This document shows, piece after piece, positions 12,859 to 24,800 of a stretch of 64,000 nt of DNA. Position 1 is the stretch's first letter; each line of letters opens with the position of its first letter. The position numbers were made by a program, and so were the translations under genes. Location: the NCBI RefSeq assembly GCF_047495875.1, contig NC_092465.1:13028660-13092659 (forward strand), in the 5' to 3' direction. The stretch comes from Pithys albifrons albifrons (lineage: Eukaryota; Chordata; Aves; Passeriformes; Thamnophilidae). The notes below the pieces were generated by a model that saw nothing but the letters and a program-made list of their open reading frames with translations, did not search any database and was not told the origin of the DNA.

Positions 12859-15167
12859 CTAGAAAACAAAACAAAATCAAATCACTAAATCCAACACGAT
12901 TACATAACAATTTCTTGTCTAAAATTGTACAAAAAAGCCTAAATTCTGATTTCAGTCATGCTTAAGCAAACACACTAGCTTCAGTACAGTGTAACCTTAA
13001 AAAAGCATTTGGTAAAAGTGTAGGTATTTTTTCCAATTAATTTTAGATGCAACAAAGCTACTTTTGCTTTTTTTCCAAAGCAGTAAGAAATTTCTTGTTG
13101 AATCTTTGGATAACACTTAACACCATTGTATTTTCTTTTATAGTCACTACCAAAAACTTACAACATCTCCTCTATACTCCTCCTAAACTATTCCTTGAAT
13201 TACTAATAACTTAGTAGTTATTTTGTTCAGCAAAATATCACAAAGAAATTAAATGATAAGCACATCAGGATTGTATTCTTCTATTCAATTTGTCAAAACC
13301 AAGATTAGATCTTGGAACTTTCTGACTTTTCATGTAAGACCAGATGTCTTGTGTCAAATCAAAAATTCCTTATAGTATTTCATAATTTTTCTTTTAGGAA
13401 AAAAATACAGGTTTTTTTGAGCATCTATCAGCAGTTAAGAACTGGTGACAAGATACCAGCAAACATTCTGTTCTGCAGCCACTTCTCCATTAACAACTTC
13501 AGATCATGGCACAGAGTTCCTTACAGGGACATTTACACTACGAACTCAGAGAGTAATTATCTATTTCAACATTCATATTACAGAACTACTGTGCTGGAGA
13601 AGAAGAAGCCCAGAGAAACAGGCCAACTAAAATCTCACAGAAGTCAGTGAAGGGAAATGCAGAGACCCACACCTGAGGACGAACAACCCCAGGAGTGCCA
13701 ACCAGCTGGAAAGCACAAATTAGACCACACCTGGAATGCTGCCTGGAGTTCCAGGGTCACCCAGGCCAAGCACAGTACCACAAGGACTACTAAGGGTCTG
13801 ACGTACGGGCGAGGCTGAGAGAGCTGAGCCTCAGGAAGAAAAGGGTCAAGAGGAGCAAATGAGTGCGCAGAAATGCCAGAAAGGGCAAGTAAAAAATACA
13901 CCAGATGGTTTTTAAGGGAGCCCAGAGACAGGACCAAAGGCAATGTCCACAAACACAAATATGAGGTGTCCTGGTGGTGAGGATGGGGCAACAAAACAAT
14001 ATCATCATCACCCCCAAAACAAAACCAAACCAAGTTTTCACGGTGAAGATACTCTAACACCAGACCAGGTTGCTCAGAGATGCTGCAGTTTCCCTCCTTA
14101 ATAATAACCACAATGATTCAGATTCAAAATCGTGACAGAAATTAAAAGGTTCCCCCAAACTGATTACAGCAACATTGAACCATGTCTCAAACACTGTTCA
14201 GGATCATAGAATGCTGTTTCTCAAATGGTTACTGTGAATGCTGGTCACAAACCAGATGCTATAAACAGTTAGCCACTGAATTACTTTCCTCTTTATATAT
14301 TTATGCAATTCACAAGTGTGACAGAAATACCCTGTTATTGTGTTTTCTAGCTTTTCATCATCTCCCTTTGTACGTCACAGACACTGCTGCCATTCTAGAT
14401 GGATGATTAGTAGTAGCTCTGTTGTTCTCTGTTTCAGGCCCGATTTAAACCACTGGCATTCTGCATCACTTGCAAAGACAGTTAAATCAGTCACTGAACT
14501 GATATATATTTCTTAAATAAAAAGCATAAACCAGCAAAACCCAACACCACCCACTCCAGCATTATAAGGATTTTAGCTATTCCACAGTAATTCTGTATGC
14601 TTCCAAGCTTTTTCTCTGTATTTTTAAGTTCATCCTCCAAAGTTATGGTTTAATTTTGTCCTTATTTTCTAAAGTTCTGGTTTTGATGTAGAATATGTAT
14701 GTCTCTTGTCTTTACCTAGTTCCTATTTGTATACATCAAGCTTTACTTGTACAAGCTTCTTTTCGATGATATTTATTTGATCTTTATTTAGGTCTGTTTG
14801 GTTGTCATTGCTGAAAACAATATCGGAGACTCAACAGTTTTCAAAAACACCTGGTCAAATTTTGAGTCAACATTTTTAAGATAAATATAACCCAGAAGGT
14901 AAGCAGGCCAAGAAATGCAGCCTGGGAAACAATCTCAGAGTTCTAGTGCAATAACAACCACTAGTAATACAATAATTATATTTTCAAGCTATCTTAGAAA
15001 ATTACTGATATTTGAAGCTTAAGCCAACAGGGAAGGGGAACATTTGCAGGATTCAAGAGCTACTTGAATTTTGGCACCTTTTCATATAGATTGTAAGGAA
15101 TTCCCTATTATTGATGAATAGCCTGTTCTCTCATATTCTTTCCCATATATTTCAAGGCAGCACTTAC
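12859..15167 (-). other. PTPN4 intron between coding exons 11 and 12
   Basis: A 2.3-kb intron that holds a decayed CR1 fragment at about 13720-14110. The rest shows nothing recognisable. Confidence 0.88.
13720..14110 (+). mobile_element. Decayed CR1 LINE fragment, plus orientation
   Basis: Several stretches match the 3' half of avian CR1 in order: ACACCTGGAATGCTGCCTGG near 13727, then GGCTGAGAGAGCTGAGCCTC near 13813, then an AGACAGGACCAAAGGCAATG segment near 13926, then GGTTGCTCAGAGATGCTGCA near 14068. In CR1 these surround text of the form CTGAGAGAGCTGGG, GACAGGACnAGAGGCAA and GGTTGCCCAGAGAGG. The 3' terminal ATTCTATGA repeat is missing, so the copy is old and internally decayed. The antisense reading frame over it is not a gene. 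Confidence 0.75.
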
Positions 15168-15340
15168 CAGTACCGGAACTTGGAACCCAACGTGAAATAA
15201 TGTGCAAAAAAGTTCTTCTGAGGAGGGAGTGGTCTGTCCAAACGGAAGAACGTGTGATGTTCAACACAAGCTTTCCACAAATTCTTACACGCTCGGTAAT
15301 TCACCATATTGAATCCCAATAATGTTTCTCTAGATTCGTG
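15168..15340 (-). CDS. PTPN4: PTPN4 coding exon 11 (residues 277-334, end of F3, start of FA)
   Basis: This 173-base exon is the longest in the window. It encodes [20 protein letters not shown], then [14 protein letters not shown], the closing F3 helix, and the FERM-adjacent start with [14 protein letters not shown] and two bases of Cys. The [21 protein letters not shown] block is diagnostic of 4.1-type FERM domains. The acceptor is TTTTTTAG|CAC and the donor TACTG|GTAAGT. Confidence 0.97.
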
Positions 15341-16570
15341 CTAAAAAAGGAGAAAAATGTGTTTCAGATAAAAATTATTCCAAATTAATTTTGCAACCAA
15401 GATAAGTATTTTGGGCTTGGAGATATTTTTTTAATTGTGCTTTTTGAAGTGTTGCTCTAATTTTACACTACCTTCATGTAAAACAAACCATTTTAAAATA
15501 GCTTTACATTTTCTTTAAAGAATTCTTTTGTTGCCTTGGGTTCTTTTTTTTAAAAGAGTCTGTTGAAAGGTTAACAGTCTGTTTAGTGATATTGAAACAA
15601 GTCTAGATGAGAAGAAATGGTCCCAAAAGGTAGGACCCAAACTACATTAAAAAATTCTGTGATTTTAGAGTTCAAAGACAACATGCCTCTCTGTTTAAAC
15701 ATTACTTTAGTTAAGATGGGCAATTGTCATGCCTATGCGGTACTCAGAGACTGGGAATAGGTACCAATCTCAGGAGCAACTTCTAAATGATTAATTAGGT
15801 TCCTGGTAAATGCAAGAAACAAAATGGCACAGCAAACTAAGCTATTCTGCCTGTTGAGAGAACTTGATAACAACCTTTATTAAGTCAGGAAACATCTGAT
15901 GATGTTCATTCTTCTTTCTCTTCACATTACACCTTAACTGATTTCACTTTGCAGTAAACTCTTTTTCCAAGTTAAGCTTTTGTTGGCCTGCCTATCTTTA
16001 CATCTGCTGAGATCCCAAGGCACAGACACTCAGCTGTTCCCCCAGTGTTGTACTCCAGAAGTCACCGTGACTAATGGCTAAGAATGACACAGTCTTTCCA
16101 GCCACATGACAAATTCAGGATAAAATAAAATGGATTAAAAAAAAGAAACAGCAAATTCTGAGTATTTCTTGATGAAATTAAAGAAATCACATTCAAGAAA
16201 CAAAACCCCAGTATTTTAATTCAATTTACAAAAATTACTGGTATCTGTTCTTAATTTCCAAGATATGCCAACTGTTCCCTGTATTTTCCAGACATGTTAA
16301 CAGAGGTATTTAAAAGTTGGAAGTCTGAAACAAAGTAACAGAAATTAAGGCCATTACCTATGCACTTGTAAAAGGCCTTAAAAACAATGCAAAAGTACAA
16401 TATAAACAAGATGGATTAGTATTCTGCAAGAGAGCAACTATGTAAAATTAGGGACTGCCCTCATCTGGGTCCAGAAAAGGACAAAACAGCTAAGATTTTA
16501 GAGCCCAACAAGAAGTTCCTATGAGGTAGCAAATGTTCTGTCAGCCTTCTAAACAGCTGGAAAAGAGAAT

Positions 16571-16582
16571 TTGAACAGTTAT
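16571..16582. repeat. Target-site duplication, left copy
   Basis: The sequence TTGAACAGTTAT lies directly left of the composite element. It is repeated without mismatch at 16942-16953, as expected for target-primed reverse transcription. Confidence 0.9.
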
Positions 16583-16773
16583 GTATGGCCAAACTTCGTG
16601 AACGAAGATTTGGGAAGGGCTCTCCCCAGGTGGGGGTGTGCCCTTCGCGCCTGCGCAGTGGATTTTAGGTGAGGCACAGCGTGCGCAGAACTGGCCCCAC
16701 CGTTTTAAGTCCCAAGGTCCATCTGCCACGGCCGAGCGAGCTTGGACAGTGACAGTGAAGTCCTCAGGACTGT

Positions 16774-16850
16774 CTACAGCACCCGGTACTAACCAGGGCT
16801 GACCCTGCTGAGCATCCGAGATCTGACGGGATCGGATGGGCAGGGAGGCA
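16774..16850 (-). pseudogene. 5S rRNA-derived segment with C-box deletion
   Basis: The minus strand matches vertebrate 5S rRNA through GATCTCGG, CAGCAGGGTC, CTGGTTAGTAC and CGGGTGCTGTAG. Twenty-six nt between two TAC triplets are missing, corresponding to 5S sequence from TTGGATGGGA to GGGAATAC. That deletion removes the C box of the 5S internal promoter. There is no T-run terminator after the 5S end, so this is not a 5S gene. Confidence 0.85.
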
Positions 16851-16865
16851 TTTACTGCCCGGTAC

Positions 16866-16937
16866 GGTCTCCACTGAGACTCGAACTCACGACCTTGTGA
16901 TCAGAGTCCGGAGTGCTCACCATTACACCATGGGACC
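16866..16937 (-). tRNA. tRNA-Gln-like SINE head (not a functional tRNA gene)
   Basis: The 72-nt segment begins GGTCCCATGGTGTAATGG, like vertebrate tRNA-Gln. It has an A box (TGGTGTAATGG, 16930-16920), a CTG at the anticodon position, and a B box (AGTTCGAGTCT, 16887-16877). The anticodon stem does not pair well after GGACTCTGAT. The acceptor end carries an extra A (GGAGACC instead of GGGACC). These defects and its place inside a TSD-flanked insertion make it a promoter module of a retroposon rather than a tRNA gene. Confidence 0.8.
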
Positions 16938-16941
16938 GCCC

Positions 16942-16953
16942 TTGAACAGTTAT
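16942..16953. repeat. Target-site duplication, right copy
   Basis: The sequence TTGAACAGTTAT lies directly right of the composite element and is identical to 16571-16582. Confidence 0.9.
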
Positions 16954-19900
16954 ATGAGCTGATGATTATGCATTTTCATGTCATTCAAAGCATTATGAGT
17001 TTGAGAAAAAAACCCAACATCCTGCTCTTTCCCCTAGTTTGTATTCCAGAAAACAAGCTGATCTGAATTTCATGCCACCATCTGATCCCTAGATCAGACA
17101 TGAAGCATGAGGGAGGAGCTGGTATGGCAGGATGAGAAGGAGCTGCTGCTCTATCAACTTAATTGTAATGCGAAACAGCACTTTCACAGGAACTTGGTGT
17201 GCTAAAGCTTTAAAGGTACCTTAACAATAGTTCTATTCATAGCTTTTAAGCCTTTCATTGCAATGCAGAGAGAATTGATTCTCAAACTCTACCCCTTCAT
17301 CTCAATTACAGTCAGGAAACAATGTTTAATGTAACGAATAATACAGGATATTGTCTTCTAAGTGCACCCATCCTAGCCCTATTCACCCTTGCAGGTTCTG
17401 TAATACCCAAATGTAACCTGGGCACTTGAAATTCATCTTTGCTGATAAATCTGGGGTGCAAGATCTGGTCCTACTGCTGGATTTAGAGCAAGATCGCCTC
17501 TGTATTCCCTAAAAATACTAGGCTTGAATCAATGTGGGCTCAGCACAAGGCCCCAAGGCAACACCTTCCAATGTCCACGGTACTTCAGCCAAAAGCACAT
17601 AAAGTTAACAGGAGAGTTACACTGCAGACTGTGGAATGCTTCTACAGCACAAGGTTCCAGGAAGATGCAAAATTCTCTATGGTATGACAATGACATACAG
17701 GCAGTTCTGGAGTTTAGGTCTGCTGAGAGCAGTGTTACAAACTACTCAGCGAGTCACAGCTGGATTCTGCTTCAAAATTATTATCTTATTAATTGTGTCC
17801 ATGGTTCCTGTTAGAGAGAGGAAAACAGTCTGTTTGCTGTGGAGGGGAAGAATGAAGCAGCTGGGATGCAATATTTGGATTTCAAGCACAAAACTACAGG
17901 TAAGACAAATAGGGATAAGGTAAAGTCAAGTACAAATTATCTTTGTGGTTTCTTATATTAAAAAGACAAACCAAACAAAAAGCAGACTGGATATTGGTGC
18001 TCCCCTCTCACAGAACAGCTCAGTGCTTGAATAAACACCTTGGGTGGGGCCATTCATTCAATCTCCCCTTTGCCTGACTGGAAACAATTACTTCAGTCCA
18101 GATCCTGCTGCTCAGGATCGAAACCGGGTTGAAAAACTTCTCTAGTGAGTCTTTCTCACAAGGCAAAATCACAGAATAAAGCACAAATTCCCTATCCCAT
18201 CTCAGAGAGACAAAAACATCAGTGTTACTCAGATCACATGTGTACTTGGGCAGATAAGCCCATTTATCACCTTATGATTTTAGACCAACTTCTTTATAAA
18301 AGTCAAATAAAAAAAGTCAGAAAAAATTCAAAGCATGAACTTCAGATACATAACCTATCATTAAAAAAAAAAAGAAAAATGATTTTGGGCACTGACTGAA
18401 ACCAGGTCTTGGTTATAGACAAGATCTATGATACTGTTTTTTTCCAAACTCAAGTAATTTTTCAGTGGACATCTGGTCCCTAAAAGGCCATGCCTGAACA
18501 GCTTATTTGTCTGTCAAAGACTGAAGACCACTAAAACATGATGGATGGCATTAAGAGCTTGAGGCTGACTACTGATTTTACCACAGCCAAAGATGTAACT
18601 AACTAAAAGCAGAGAAGCTTAGGGAAACATCTAGAAAAATTAAAGTACTGAATTATTTGCAAACAGCTGCAAAGCATGTAAGGGAAGCAGCATCCAGAAC
18701 ACACAGAAGAAAGAAAGAAATGGAGGCAGCCCAGGGGGCTTCTAATGTTCAGTGAAGAAGTCCTATATATAACATTCTTTTTCCCCACAAAATCATAAAG
18801 AAATAATAGAAAGAAAATCTACTCCAGTGGAAGCATCCTCCAGCCATAGGCTTGTCAGAATACTAAACCAGCTTCCATTCAGGATCCTATTACACTACCA
18901 GTAGACAGTGACTGACAAACTGCTTCATCTCACTTTCTTTGAGTGATTTATTTAAGCACAGATATAATCTAATAAAAAAAAGCAAATAATTCTTTACTTA
19001 TGTTGATGCCTTTAAGCAATGGCAAGTCAGGAAATAAATTTAATAGGCGATTAAAAGATAAGGCACTTGCACTTTTGAGGACAGTTGTAAAGAAAAGCTC
19101 TCAACACTCATTAGTAGTATTTGAAATGTATCTGTTTCGGACTAGTTACAAGAATATGTAGCCCAGCCGGGAAAAAATAAAAATTGCAAAATTCCTTTCC
19201 CAAGTTCACTAACTTAATATTCTACAAGCACCTCAGCTTTGCATCCAAATAAACACAGTTACTCAGATGTACAATTTGTTACATATTTACACACAACTTT
19301 GAAACACATCATCAGCATACCATAAATGTACTTTCACTGCCATATCATAAATCAGTGATTTAAAATATGCACTCAAAAGCACCAGAGATATTTTACATAC
19401 CAAATGTGCAATCACGGAGTCACTTCACCTGGTTTCTGCTGCCTAAAGAGAGTAATTTAGGCTCCCTTTACTGTTAATGGCAGCAAAACCAAAAGCAAGG
19501 TAGTACCACCAGAGAGCAACTGAATCCATCCTAAAATGTTCTTCCAATTCGTGCAAGTTGTTTCAGCCTTCGTGTCTGACTATAGAGGAAGTTCAATGAT
19601 TTTTGTTGGTGAGCTAATGACCATGAAACTGAAAATATGTTCTCTTAACTGAAGTTGAATATAGGTGAGCTGAATCTTTAATCCTATGAGTTTACTCAGG
19701 GGAGGTAATTCTGGAAATAACGATTTTAATATTAGCTGTGATTAAAAAATTAGTTTAAGTAGGCCTTCTTTGGAAGCCAAATTTGAGCTCTGATCTTAAG
19801 ATATTTATGACTTAGAATGAATGAAAATCAATTTCTTGCCATCAGTTTTCATCTGATATACAGAGTTTAAAGAAAAGAGTACAAGGCTTTTTAACCTGTT

Positions 19901-20867
19901 GGCTTGGATGTCTCAGAAGAGAAATTACATTAATTATATATATTACAATCTGGTGCAAGTAACAAGATGCAAAGTATTAAAAAGCAACAGAAAAAAAAGA
20001 AGATGAGAAAGCTGTCTCTGCATTACCTTCAATTATAAGAAGCGTTTTTTTCTGTAGCAAAAACATTGCAGTACAATATACAACTCAACTTTATATTTAG
20101 CCATCTCACTCTTCAAGGTCCTGAACTCTCCTACCACAGACTTTTCCTCAAGTTCTGATTTAGCAAATATAAATTCGAAATCAAATCCCAAATTCTCATT
20201 TCAGATCCAAATACAACATTCCTGCAACTGTAATGGAAGTTAAAACACACTGGTATCATGAAAAAATCCGACCTCTGGACTGTCAGAAATCAGTTTGACT
20301 TTTCAGAACTGTAGCTTCTGCAGGGTATTAAAAAAATTCTGTGTCACCATAATGCAACATTCTCCCACCACCTTTTTTGTATCATTACCATTTTTCTGCT
20401 CATGTTGCATGACGTCTGCTCACATTGACAGATACTCCCATTTATTTCATGTAATAGCCAAAGTTCATTACCTTTAATTACTCCAAAATCTTTCAACTGC
20501 TTTTTTAATTTTTATGCTGCTTCTGAACTGATAGTTATTCGTGCTGCTCCAAGCACACAATGAGAACTTCTCCTGAAAACTAATACACAAAGTCTATGCA
20601 TGTGGTCAGGTGGTTCCATCTGCAAGAACCACAGACTCCTGGGCCTCATTTTAAAGGATCTACTTTTAAGATACACAGTTTGACTCCTGTTTTCAGTACT
20701 AGTCCCAAGACATTGGTCTGATCTGATGTAACAGGAGTTTCCTCCTTGTACTTTTCTTGTTTAGCCATATTGCCTCTAACCCTGAAACAGTCCTGCAGCA
20801 CTCCAGATGCATTTCTGCCCAGAATCATCTCTTATCTAGTCAGTAACTCCACATTTCAGCTCTTCAA

Positions 20868-21042
20868 ATCATAGAACGTTAAGGGTTGGAAGGGACTTTA
20901 AAGGTCACCTGCCATGTCCAAGTCACCTCTCACTAGACCAGATTGCTCAAGGCCTTATCCAAGCTGGCCTTGAGCACTGCTGGGCTGGGGCATCCACAAC
21001 TTCCCTGGGCAAGCTGTTCCCGTGTCACCACCCTCAGTACTT
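20868..21042 (-). mobile_element. CR1 LINE 3' end
   Basis: On the plus strand the copy starts ATCATAGAACGTTAAGGGTT and continues GGAAGGGACTTTAAAGGTCA, the reverse complement of the avian CR1 3' terminus. Further matches are CACTAGACCAGATTGCTCAA and GGGGCATCCACAACTTCCCT. The copy is about 175 bp, 5'-truncated as usual for CR1, and lies in the sense direction of PTPN4. Confidence 0.93.
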
Positions 21043-21776
21043 GCTTTCAGCTGTAAGTATTGCACAAAACCTTTTAATGAATCTGATGAGTTAATCACAC
21101 AGCTATATTTTTAATTAATTTCTCATCTTTCCCCAGTGATATGTCTGTGATGGAAGCTAATCTCTTGGAGGCACGGAACAATCCATTTCTTGCTGAATTA
21201 AATGCACAGTGGTCCTGTGGTGCTTCACAGGGCAGCAAACACACCACAAGCACTGAGACACACAGATTCAATGCTTTCCCCAAGAAATTTAGAAGGCATA
21301 AAAAGTTGCCATACATAATCTAAAACTGCAAGGAAATTCTTCTGTTTAAATACAAGTAATAAAGTCAACTTGTATTACTAACTCTGAATAATACAAATGA
21401 GTATGTCTATCAAACATTAACTTAGAAACAGACACACAAGTGAAGCAGCATTTGGCATTACCTTCAGTTTTAACTTGGTTTGGTAGGAAGTTTAATATTG
21501 ATCTACCTTCAACCTTTTCCACATTTATCTTACATAAGGAAGTTATATTTCCTGCATACAAATGTAACCCCAAATGTATCTAAAATAAACCAAATGACAA
21601 AAAAGGATTGTAATGGTCCATCTGAGATCTGAAATGGCCAGCATGTTGGTGAAACCGGATTTTAATTGCAGACGAAGGCAAGAATCAACAAAGCTTCAGG
21701 CTGTATAATGCAGATGTACAGTAGGAGACATTTAACTGCTTTCATTTTTTGAGATGAAATTTAAGACAGTACTCAC

Positions 21777-21840
21777 CAATTCTTTCCTAAGTTGAATAAA
21801 AAACTGTTTGCACTTAAAAGAAATTTTTACAATCTTCAAC
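21777..21840 (-). CDS. PTPN4: PTPN4 coding exon 10 (residues 255-276, FERM F3)
   Basis: The exon is 64 bases. It completes Trp255 and encodes LKIVKISFKCKQFFIQLRKE plus Leu. These central F3 strands (the WxKIxKISFK motif) are nearly unchanged across vertebrates. The acceptor is CATTTAG|G and the donor TTG|GTGAGT. The exon ends in phase 0. Confidence 0.96.
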
Positions 21841-24800
21841 CTAAATGAAAAAAAAATCACAATATTTAAACACTTAGTATAATGAATCATGGTTAAAGCC
21901 TTAAATGCACCTACTGAAAATATACTGAAAATATTAATTTCCATAGACAAAAAATGAAATACCAAAGATTATATGAAATTGTTTGTATAATTTGAAATTT
22001 ACGAGCGGTATATTTGTCTATCAAATTCACTTGTTTCCACCCTAAATCCAAGGCAGCTGCTAATTTAAGTAACTTTTCTGTATTACAATTCCCAAAGAGC
22101 TTTTCTATCCCTAAGTCATTCCAGACAGATGTTCTTTTTTCTGAGGCTGCTTTTCATTATCCCCTAGAATACGAAAAAATACTTTGAACTTCACCTGATG
22201 CCTAAAAGACATTCTTTCTTTGTGTTCTTACATGTCTTTAAATATAACCAGAACTTGTTTTAGTAAAATAGCTAAGACATGATTATAAGCATGAAGATAA
22301 GGACTCACAATCTTGGTTTTATCAAGATAAAAATCACACTATGAAAAGAAAACAAACATTTACAATATCAATGACAGGGAAACATCAGCCTACAGAACTT
22401 TTCACCTTGCAAGTTAACTATAAACATACAATATACTGACAGTAATTCCAGAAATTTTGGATGGTCATCGTAATACTAGTTATGCAAAATGGGAAGACAG
22501 GCCATATTTTCATGACAATCTAATTATATAATTTTTCAAAGAAATATAGTATGAGGAGAGGGCACATTCTTTATTAAATACAAGCGTATCATTTTGATCA
22601 AGGAAAAAAGCCAGGATCAAACTGTAAAAAGAAAAACCTAGTAGTATTTTTGACTTTATAAAGGAACAATTGATACAATAGCAAACTGACCAGAATCACA
22701 GCTGCATGTTTACCACTTATTGAATCAAAACCACTCTAGACCAGGAAGGATAAGAAGCAAAACATGAACATACACCTAAGTCAGCTATCTATATATAGAA
22801 ATTATCTTCTTAACTAAATCAAATGGAGTAATTTTAATCCAGGGGATTATTCAGCGCAGGAACCTAATTTGAAAGTCCTAATTTGTTGAGAGAGTTTCTA
22901 TCTGCAGTAACATAAAGGGAATCTATGAACATTAGCCTTTAAATTACGTTTATTTAAATATTTTCCCTTTTTTTTTCTTGCCTAGGTTGCCATTGGAAAT
23001 TTAAAAACAAACAGTAGCAGTAACTGTCCTATGTGTTGGGGGTTTTTTCAATTCTTAACAAATTTGTGCTAAGAATTCAAAGTTAGTTTATCAAGGATTT
23101 GCAACGATAAAGGGAGCTACATCTCATTTACTTAAATCAAATTATTCCATTGGCAATGCATACCAGTTTTATTCTCATCCCATACTTCAGGCAGAGTGAG
23201 GTCAGATGACTTTTAAGCCTGAAACCATTTGGAACAGACTCAAAATTCCAACATTAGGCAATAAGGTCTAACTCAACTCAAAAGAGTCATTATTCAAGTA
23301 CAAAGAAATGACTCAGCAAAGCTGATTCTCAGCTACTTCCAAAAAAATACAGCAGTAAGAGAGGGTTCATATGCACCGCTAATGCCCTGCTGGTCACTGA
23401 ACAAGCACATCCACACTCAGCCAAAGGAAAAGGCAGATCTGCCTACGTTTCCTTTCTCTGACTGCTGGCAGTGGTGCACATCCAAGGAAAAGCACTCGGT
23501 AGCGCAAATCATGAACAAGAAAGGATTGTCCAGATTTAGTAGTCAAAGACAAACTCGGCTTCGGAAGCTGTGAGATGGTGAAGCTAAAAATCTTCATGGA
23601 AGTGGAGGGATGCAAAGACTAAACCACTAGCTCAGGAAAAGAAACTCCAGCTTGTTCAGAGCTCTAGCAGGCAAAATCCCATGAAGCTGCCTTTGGGGCA
23701 CAGGACAGGCAGTCAGTCTCTGAGGACAACATCCTCAATCAGAACAATCCTGATGTGCTAGAAAACATGTAAGCATGAGAAGAGGCCAAGCTAGATAAAC
23801 TCAGAACTGCTGACTGGGCTCAGACACAAAAGAAAATGGACAGGATGTGGAAGCAGGACCAGATGACCAAGGATGAACACAGTACTACCCAGGCATTCAG
23901 CGATAAAACTAAGAAATCCAAAGCACAGCTGCAGTTGCACTGGCAGTGGATGCAAAAGGCAACAAAGCTTTCCAGAGGTACATTAACCACAAAAGACAGA
24001 GGCAAAGGAAAACATGTCCAACTGCCGAATAGGTGGTCCAGTAACTAAGGAAAGGCTAAGGATACTCCATGCTCTTCTCCTATGGTGTCCTCAGATTCCC
24101 AGGTCTCTGTGTCTGGTAGCAAAGTCTGGGGAGAAGAGGAGTTACCCACAACACAGGAAGATCAAGTTAAGACACACAGGATAAAAGCCAGTCTCTTCTG
24201 TTTTGCCCTGTTCCTCACTTGTCTTCCTCCTGTTTCATTTCTCCCCATGATCATAAGGTTTCTAATAAGCAATTTAGATGTAACAGCAAATTAAGAGGGA
24301 GAGGGCAAAGACATTTTGCTTGATTCTTCTCTTAGCAATACAGTTAAATCTTTATTTCTTCCCACATACATGCATGTCTGCCCTCTCACTTGTCTCAAAA
24401 CTCAGCTGAGGAACACTGAAAAATGGGTATCTAGACAGACACTGTAACCAAAAAGCACTGGGAAGACATTACACAGATCCAGTTGCACAGGAGCAAGAGG
24501 AAAGAGTAACAGCACTAGTGTCCCTGGAACAGGAGCCTGACTATGGATAAAAAGGAAAGGTAATGGGTCTACTATTGAGCTGTATTGCGAGAACTGGCAT
24601 TTTGAATTCTTACTAAAAAGCCTACAATACAACAGAGTAAAATGGGAAAGGGTAGTTTTGGTTGGTGAGTCTTTCTGTTTTGTTTTGGGTTTTTTTTGTA
24701 AAGACCAATTATGTTGGTATTATAATCTTCACAGTAAGAAATTCATATCCCTAATGTCAGCTGATACGGTTGAATACAAAGAGGAACTGTTTAGGTAATT

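Larger units (their letters stand above)
16583..16941 (-). mobile_element. Composite tRNA-5S rRNA SINE-like insertion (copy 1)
   Basis: A 359-bp insertion flanked by a perfect 12-bp direct repeat. Read 5' to 3' on the minus strand it contains GGGC, a 72-nt tRNA-Gln-like head (16937-16866), a 5S rRNA-derived segment (about 16850-16774) and a 190-nt tail (16773-16583) ending CCATAC with no poly-A. The tail contains a short inverted repeat CTTCGT/ACGAAG at 16594-16607. It is rich in CpG (for example GCGCCTGCGCAG), which in birds suggests a recent insertion. The 5S part lacks 26 nt that include the C box. The same tail and 3' end occur at 58281. I do not know a name for this family. AmnSINE1 also joins 5S and tRNA parts, but in a different order as I recall. 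Confidence 0.85.
15341..21776 (-). other. PTPN4 intron between coding exons 10 and 11
   Basis: A 6.4-kb intron. It holds the composite tRNA-5S element at 16583-16941 and a CR1 3' end at 20868-21042, both inserted in the sense direction of PTPN4 (minus strand). The rest is AT-rich and unassigned. Confidence 0.88.

Noticed and set aside
13644..14111. 155-codon minus-strand reading frame
   Set aside because: It is the antisense of a decayed CR1 fragment.
16866..16937. Functional tRNA-Gln gene
   Set aside because: The anticodon stem does not pair, the acceptor end is altered, and the segment lies inside a TSD-flanked retroposon.
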